7,817 bases of DNA from contig NZ_JASLCN010000379.1 in the NCBI RefSeq assembly GCF_030151805.1, positions 1 through 7,817 of the forward strand. The letters run 5' to 3'. How positions within the stretch are numbered: position 1 is the first letter of the stretch; each line of letters opens with the position of its first letter. The stretch comes from Fluviicola sp. Its GTDB lineage: Bacteria > Bacteroidota > Bacteroidia > Flavobacteriales_D > Crocinitomicaceae. The notes below the pieces were generated by a model that worked only from the letters and a program-made list of their open reading frames with translations, did no database searches and was not told the DNA's origin. A program made the translations under genes and the position numbers. Below are positions 6,461 through 7,817 of the stretch, one piece after another.

Positions 6461-6979
6461 ATGAACGCACGAATCAAAAAGTTGACCGGAATGGTCACCG
6501 TGACAGCAGCGCTCTTTTTAAGTATTTCAAGCTGCGAAAAAGAACAGGTTAAACCTGTTGTGAAACCACACAAAAATCCAGGAAGTACAAACACAACCAA
6601 AACACTTCATTGCGCGCCTTGGCGGGATGTGTTCGGATGTACCGAAGCGGCGGCAGATCTGAATGACGTCGGATTCTGTAATACATCCAGTTGTTCGGGA
6701 ACTCAGACTACTTTGAACATTAACAACATCACTGTTCACGAAACAGGTAATTCAAATCCGATGTATCTTTCCGACTGGGATCCAATACTGATTGCGGATC
6801 AAAATGTTATCTGGAACCAAGCGGTGAGTGAGGCTACTTTTATGGCTCCGTCGGGATATACTTTGGCAAGTATTCATAATTTCAGAATCCAGGTAATATC
6901 TGTCGGAATGCTCTTAACGAATACCATGAAGTATGATATTACTTACAAAAAATGTACAGGCGGTGGTGGCGGAAGCTAA
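6461..6979 (+). CDS. small secreted lipoprotein, paralogue 2
   Basis: This 172-aa protein is the middle and most divergent member. I choose the ATG at 6461 over the in-frame one at 6431 because the earlier codons overlap the conserved upstream block, and starting at 6461 gives a proper signal peptide: basic MNARIKK, a hydrophobic stretch and the lipobox SISSC with lipidated Cys 25, then EKEQ. Family motifs follow: HCAPWRD (50-56), DLNDVGFCNTSSC (66-78), IADQNVIWNQAVSEA (111-125), SIHNFR (137-142) and YDITYKKC (158-165), ending in CTGGGGGS. It keeps the four family cysteines (51, 73, 78, 165) and has a fifth at 60, which would be unpaired unless it forms another bond. The signal peptide is longer and unlike those of paralogues 1 and 3. 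Own element upstream and own terminator downstream. Function unknown. Confidence 0.88.
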   Translation: MNARIKKLTGMVTVTAALFLSISSCEKEQVKPVVKPHKNPGSTNTTKTLHCAPWRDVFGCTEAAADLNDVGFCNTSSCSGTQTTLNINNITVHETGNSNPMYLSDWDPILIADQNVIWNQAVSEATFMAPSGYTLASIHNFRIQVISVGMLLTNTMKYDITYKKCTGGGGGS

Positions 6980-7008
6980 GCTTGCTTTTGAATGTTAACT
7001 ACTAAAAG

Positions 7009-7036
7009 AGGTGTTCATTATTTGGACGCCTTTTTT
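7009..7036 (+). terminator. intrinsic terminator after lipoprotein gene 2
   Basis: AGGTGTTC (7009-7016) pairs with GGACGCCT (7024-7031), with two G-T pairs, around a 7-nt AT-rich loop, followed by T to 7036. Its 3' end (CTTTTTTGTT, 7030-7039) is the same as that of the infB terminator (5688-5697), where the similarity between upstream copies 1 and 3 begins. Confidence 0.85.
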
Positions 7037-7054
7037 GTTCTATGGAAAATGCGG

Positions 7055-7081
7055 ATGTGCCAAAAACTGATCCTGCGGTAG
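7055..7081 (+). repeat. 27-bp invariant element, copy 3 (ATG-to-TAG mini-ORF)
   Basis: Identical to 5713-5739 and 6374-6400. The AAAATGCGG before it (7046-7054) is shared with copy 1. It begins 18 bp after the preceding terminator T-run and ends 60 bp before the ACG start position at 7142, so the architecture is intact although the gene's start codon is altered. Confidence 0.9.
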
Positions 7082-7113
7082 TATGATGAGACAAAGGAAT
7101 ACATACATTGGAC

Positions 7114-7125
7114 TTAATTATTCAC
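7114..7125 (+). promoter_or_regulatory. conserved 12-bp upstream block, copy 3
   Basis: TTAATTATTCAC lies 16 bp before the ACG at 7142, the same distance as copy 1 has to its ATG. The flanks match copy 1 closely: CATACATTG before and a TCTAAAA stretch after. This alignment fixes ACG 7142 as the ancestral start position. Confidence 0.6.
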
Positions 7126-7141
7126 GTCTAAAACCCAATTT

Positions 7142-7612
7142 ACGAAAAAGATTATTTTTTTATCATTGTTTATTAGTGCCGGTTTTTTATCCTGCAAAAA
7201 AGAATCGGTAGCTCCGACAAATTCCACAAAATCTCCGAAGAATACTGAGAATGTAACCAAGAGTTTAAACTGTTCTCCCTGGAGGGATGCTGACGACGTA
7301 CAAGCAGCAGTGGTAGATTTGAATGAGGTGGGAGATTGTAATATTTCTCTTTGTGCAGGTAATATCAGTATGTCTTACTTAATCGACAAAGTTGTGGCGA
7401 ATAGTACTGGAGGCACTTTGTATCTGATTTCTTTTGCACCAGTAACAATCGCAACCCAAAATTACATTTGGAGTAATGCTGTTAGTCAGGCCAATGCGTC
7501 TGCTCCTACTGGATTTGGGGTCTCTAAAATTCATAATTTCAGAGATATTGCTGGAGGGGGACTCAACAAAAGAATGATAAAATTTGATGTTGATTACATA
7601 AAATGTAATTAA
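7142..7612 (+). CDS. small secreted lipoprotein, paralogue 3, with ACG in place of the ATG start
   Basis: Aligned with paralogue 1, translation should begin at 7142, but the codon is ACG. From there the 156 residues read xKKIIFLSLFISAGFLSC, a full type II signal peptide with lipidated Cys 18, then NCSPWRD (43-49), DLNEVGDCNISLC (59-71), PVTIATQNYIWSNAVSQA (100-117), KIHNFR (129-134) and FDVDYIKC (148-155). The four family cysteines are kept (44, 66, 71, 155); the Gly-rich tail is absent. No ATG, GTG or TTG lies in frame between the stop at 7115-7117 and the TTG at 7166. Starting at that TTG would remove the basic n-region and leave a very short signal. Either ACG is used at low efficiency, or the gene is translationally silenced or newly degenerate, or the base is an error. 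The reading frame is otherwise intact. Confidence 0.78.
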   Translation, partial: TKKIIFLSLFISAGFLSCKKESVAPTNSTKSPKNTENVTKSLNCSPWRDADDVQAAVVDLNEVGDCNISLCAGNISMSYLIDKVVANSTGGTLYLISFAPVTIATQNYIWSNAVSQANASAPTGFGVSKIHNFRDIAGGGLNKRMIKFDVDYIKCN

Positions 7613-7637
7613 GGAATTAATGAACACTCCAAAAATG

Positions 7638-7667
7638 AAAAGGCTCAACCGAATGGAAGAGCCTTTT
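7638..7667. terminator. bidirectional terminator between lipoprotein gene 3 and the DUF4395-like gene
   Basis: AAAAGGCTC (7638-7646) pairs perfectly with GAGCCTTTT (7659-7667) around a 12-nt loop. The T-run on the plus strand and the run of A before the stem (T on the minus strand, through 7631) let it serve both convergent genes. Confidence 0.82.
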
Positions 7668-7710
7668 CTGCTTGTTAATTTATATGAATCTAAGGGTTAT
7701 TCAAATTGAA

Positions 7711-7817
7711 TCAACGAAATCTTGCTAGTTGTTGATAAACAATACAACCTATACAAAGACCAAATCCTGCCTCTAAACTGGCAAATAGAAGCAGGATTCC
7801 TCCAACGAGACTTGCTG
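7711..7817 (-). CDS. C-terminal end of a membrane protein resembling DUF4395
   Basis: On the minus strand a frame open from the right edge (first whole codon at 7815) reads 34 residues to a TGA at 7713-7711. It consists of a hydrophobic helix (LVGGILLLFASLEAG) followed by FGLCIGCIVYQQLARFR. A C-x-G-C pair near the C-terminus after a final transmembrane helix with Glu, as in GxCxGCxxY, is characteristic of DUF4395 membrane proteins as I remember them; their function is unknown to me. The start and most of the protein are outside the window. It is convergent with the third lipoprotein gene. The call rests on one short motif, so treat the family name as probable, not certain. Confidence 0.6.
   Translation of the reverse strand, partial: ASLVGGILLLFASLEAGFGLCIGCIVYQQLARFR

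Noticed and set aside
5713..7081. CRISPR array or integron attC interpretation of the three 27-bp repeats
   Set aside because: The copies are 661-681 bp apart with whole genes between them, are not palindromic or attC-like, and no cas or integrase gene is present in the window.

Overview
The window looks like a chromosomal segment from a Bacteroidota bacterium, most likely a flavobacterium (Flavobacteriales; the Crocinitomicaceae/Fluviicola area is a guess). The reasons are a Bacteroidota-type promoter (TTTG, 19 bp, TAnnTTTG) ahead of rimP, start sites without a strong Shine-Dalgarno, a 411-aa NusA, an IF-2 with a long Pro/Glu/Lys- and Gly-rich linker, and lipoproteins whose lipobox Cys is followed by K/E residues.

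Layout. 1-243 (minus): N-terminal 81 codons of an aldose 1-epimerase-like (LacX/GalM family) enzyme, running off the left edge. 244-697: divergent intergenic region with the rimP promoter and a strong GCAA-capped hairpin plus T-run just ahead of the rimP start. 698-5641 (plus): the conserved rimP-nusA-infB cluster (ribosome maturation, transcription elongation/termination, translation initiation). rimP and nusA are 6 bp apart. nusA and infB are separated by 351 bp holding a ~55-bp hairpin-forming tandem repeat (two full copies and one internally deleted copy), another hairpin, and a possible weak promoter. A textbook terminator closes the cluster at 5663-5694.

5695-7667 (plus): three tandem paralogous genes for small secreted lipoproteins of a family I do not recognise. 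Shared hallmarks are a C-[AS]-P-W-R-D motif, DLN-x-VG-x-CN-x-S-x-C, a QN-x-IW block, IHNFR, a terminal KC, and four invariant cysteines after the lipidated one. Each gene is its own cassette: a 27-bp element identical in all three copies, a near-constant 59-60 bp spacer containing a second conserved 12-bp block, the gene, and its own terminator. The 27-bp element is exactly an ATG-to-TAG mini-ORF (MCQKLILR). The third gene has ACG where its paralogue has ATG, so its expression is in doubt. 7711-7817 (minus): C-terminal end of a membrane protein resembling DUF4395, convergent with the third lipoprotein gene across a bidirectional terminator.

The housekeeping cluster is ordinary in content. The unusual parts are the lipoprotein cassette array with its invariant upstream element, the intergenic repeat between nusA and infB, and the leader hairpin of rimP.
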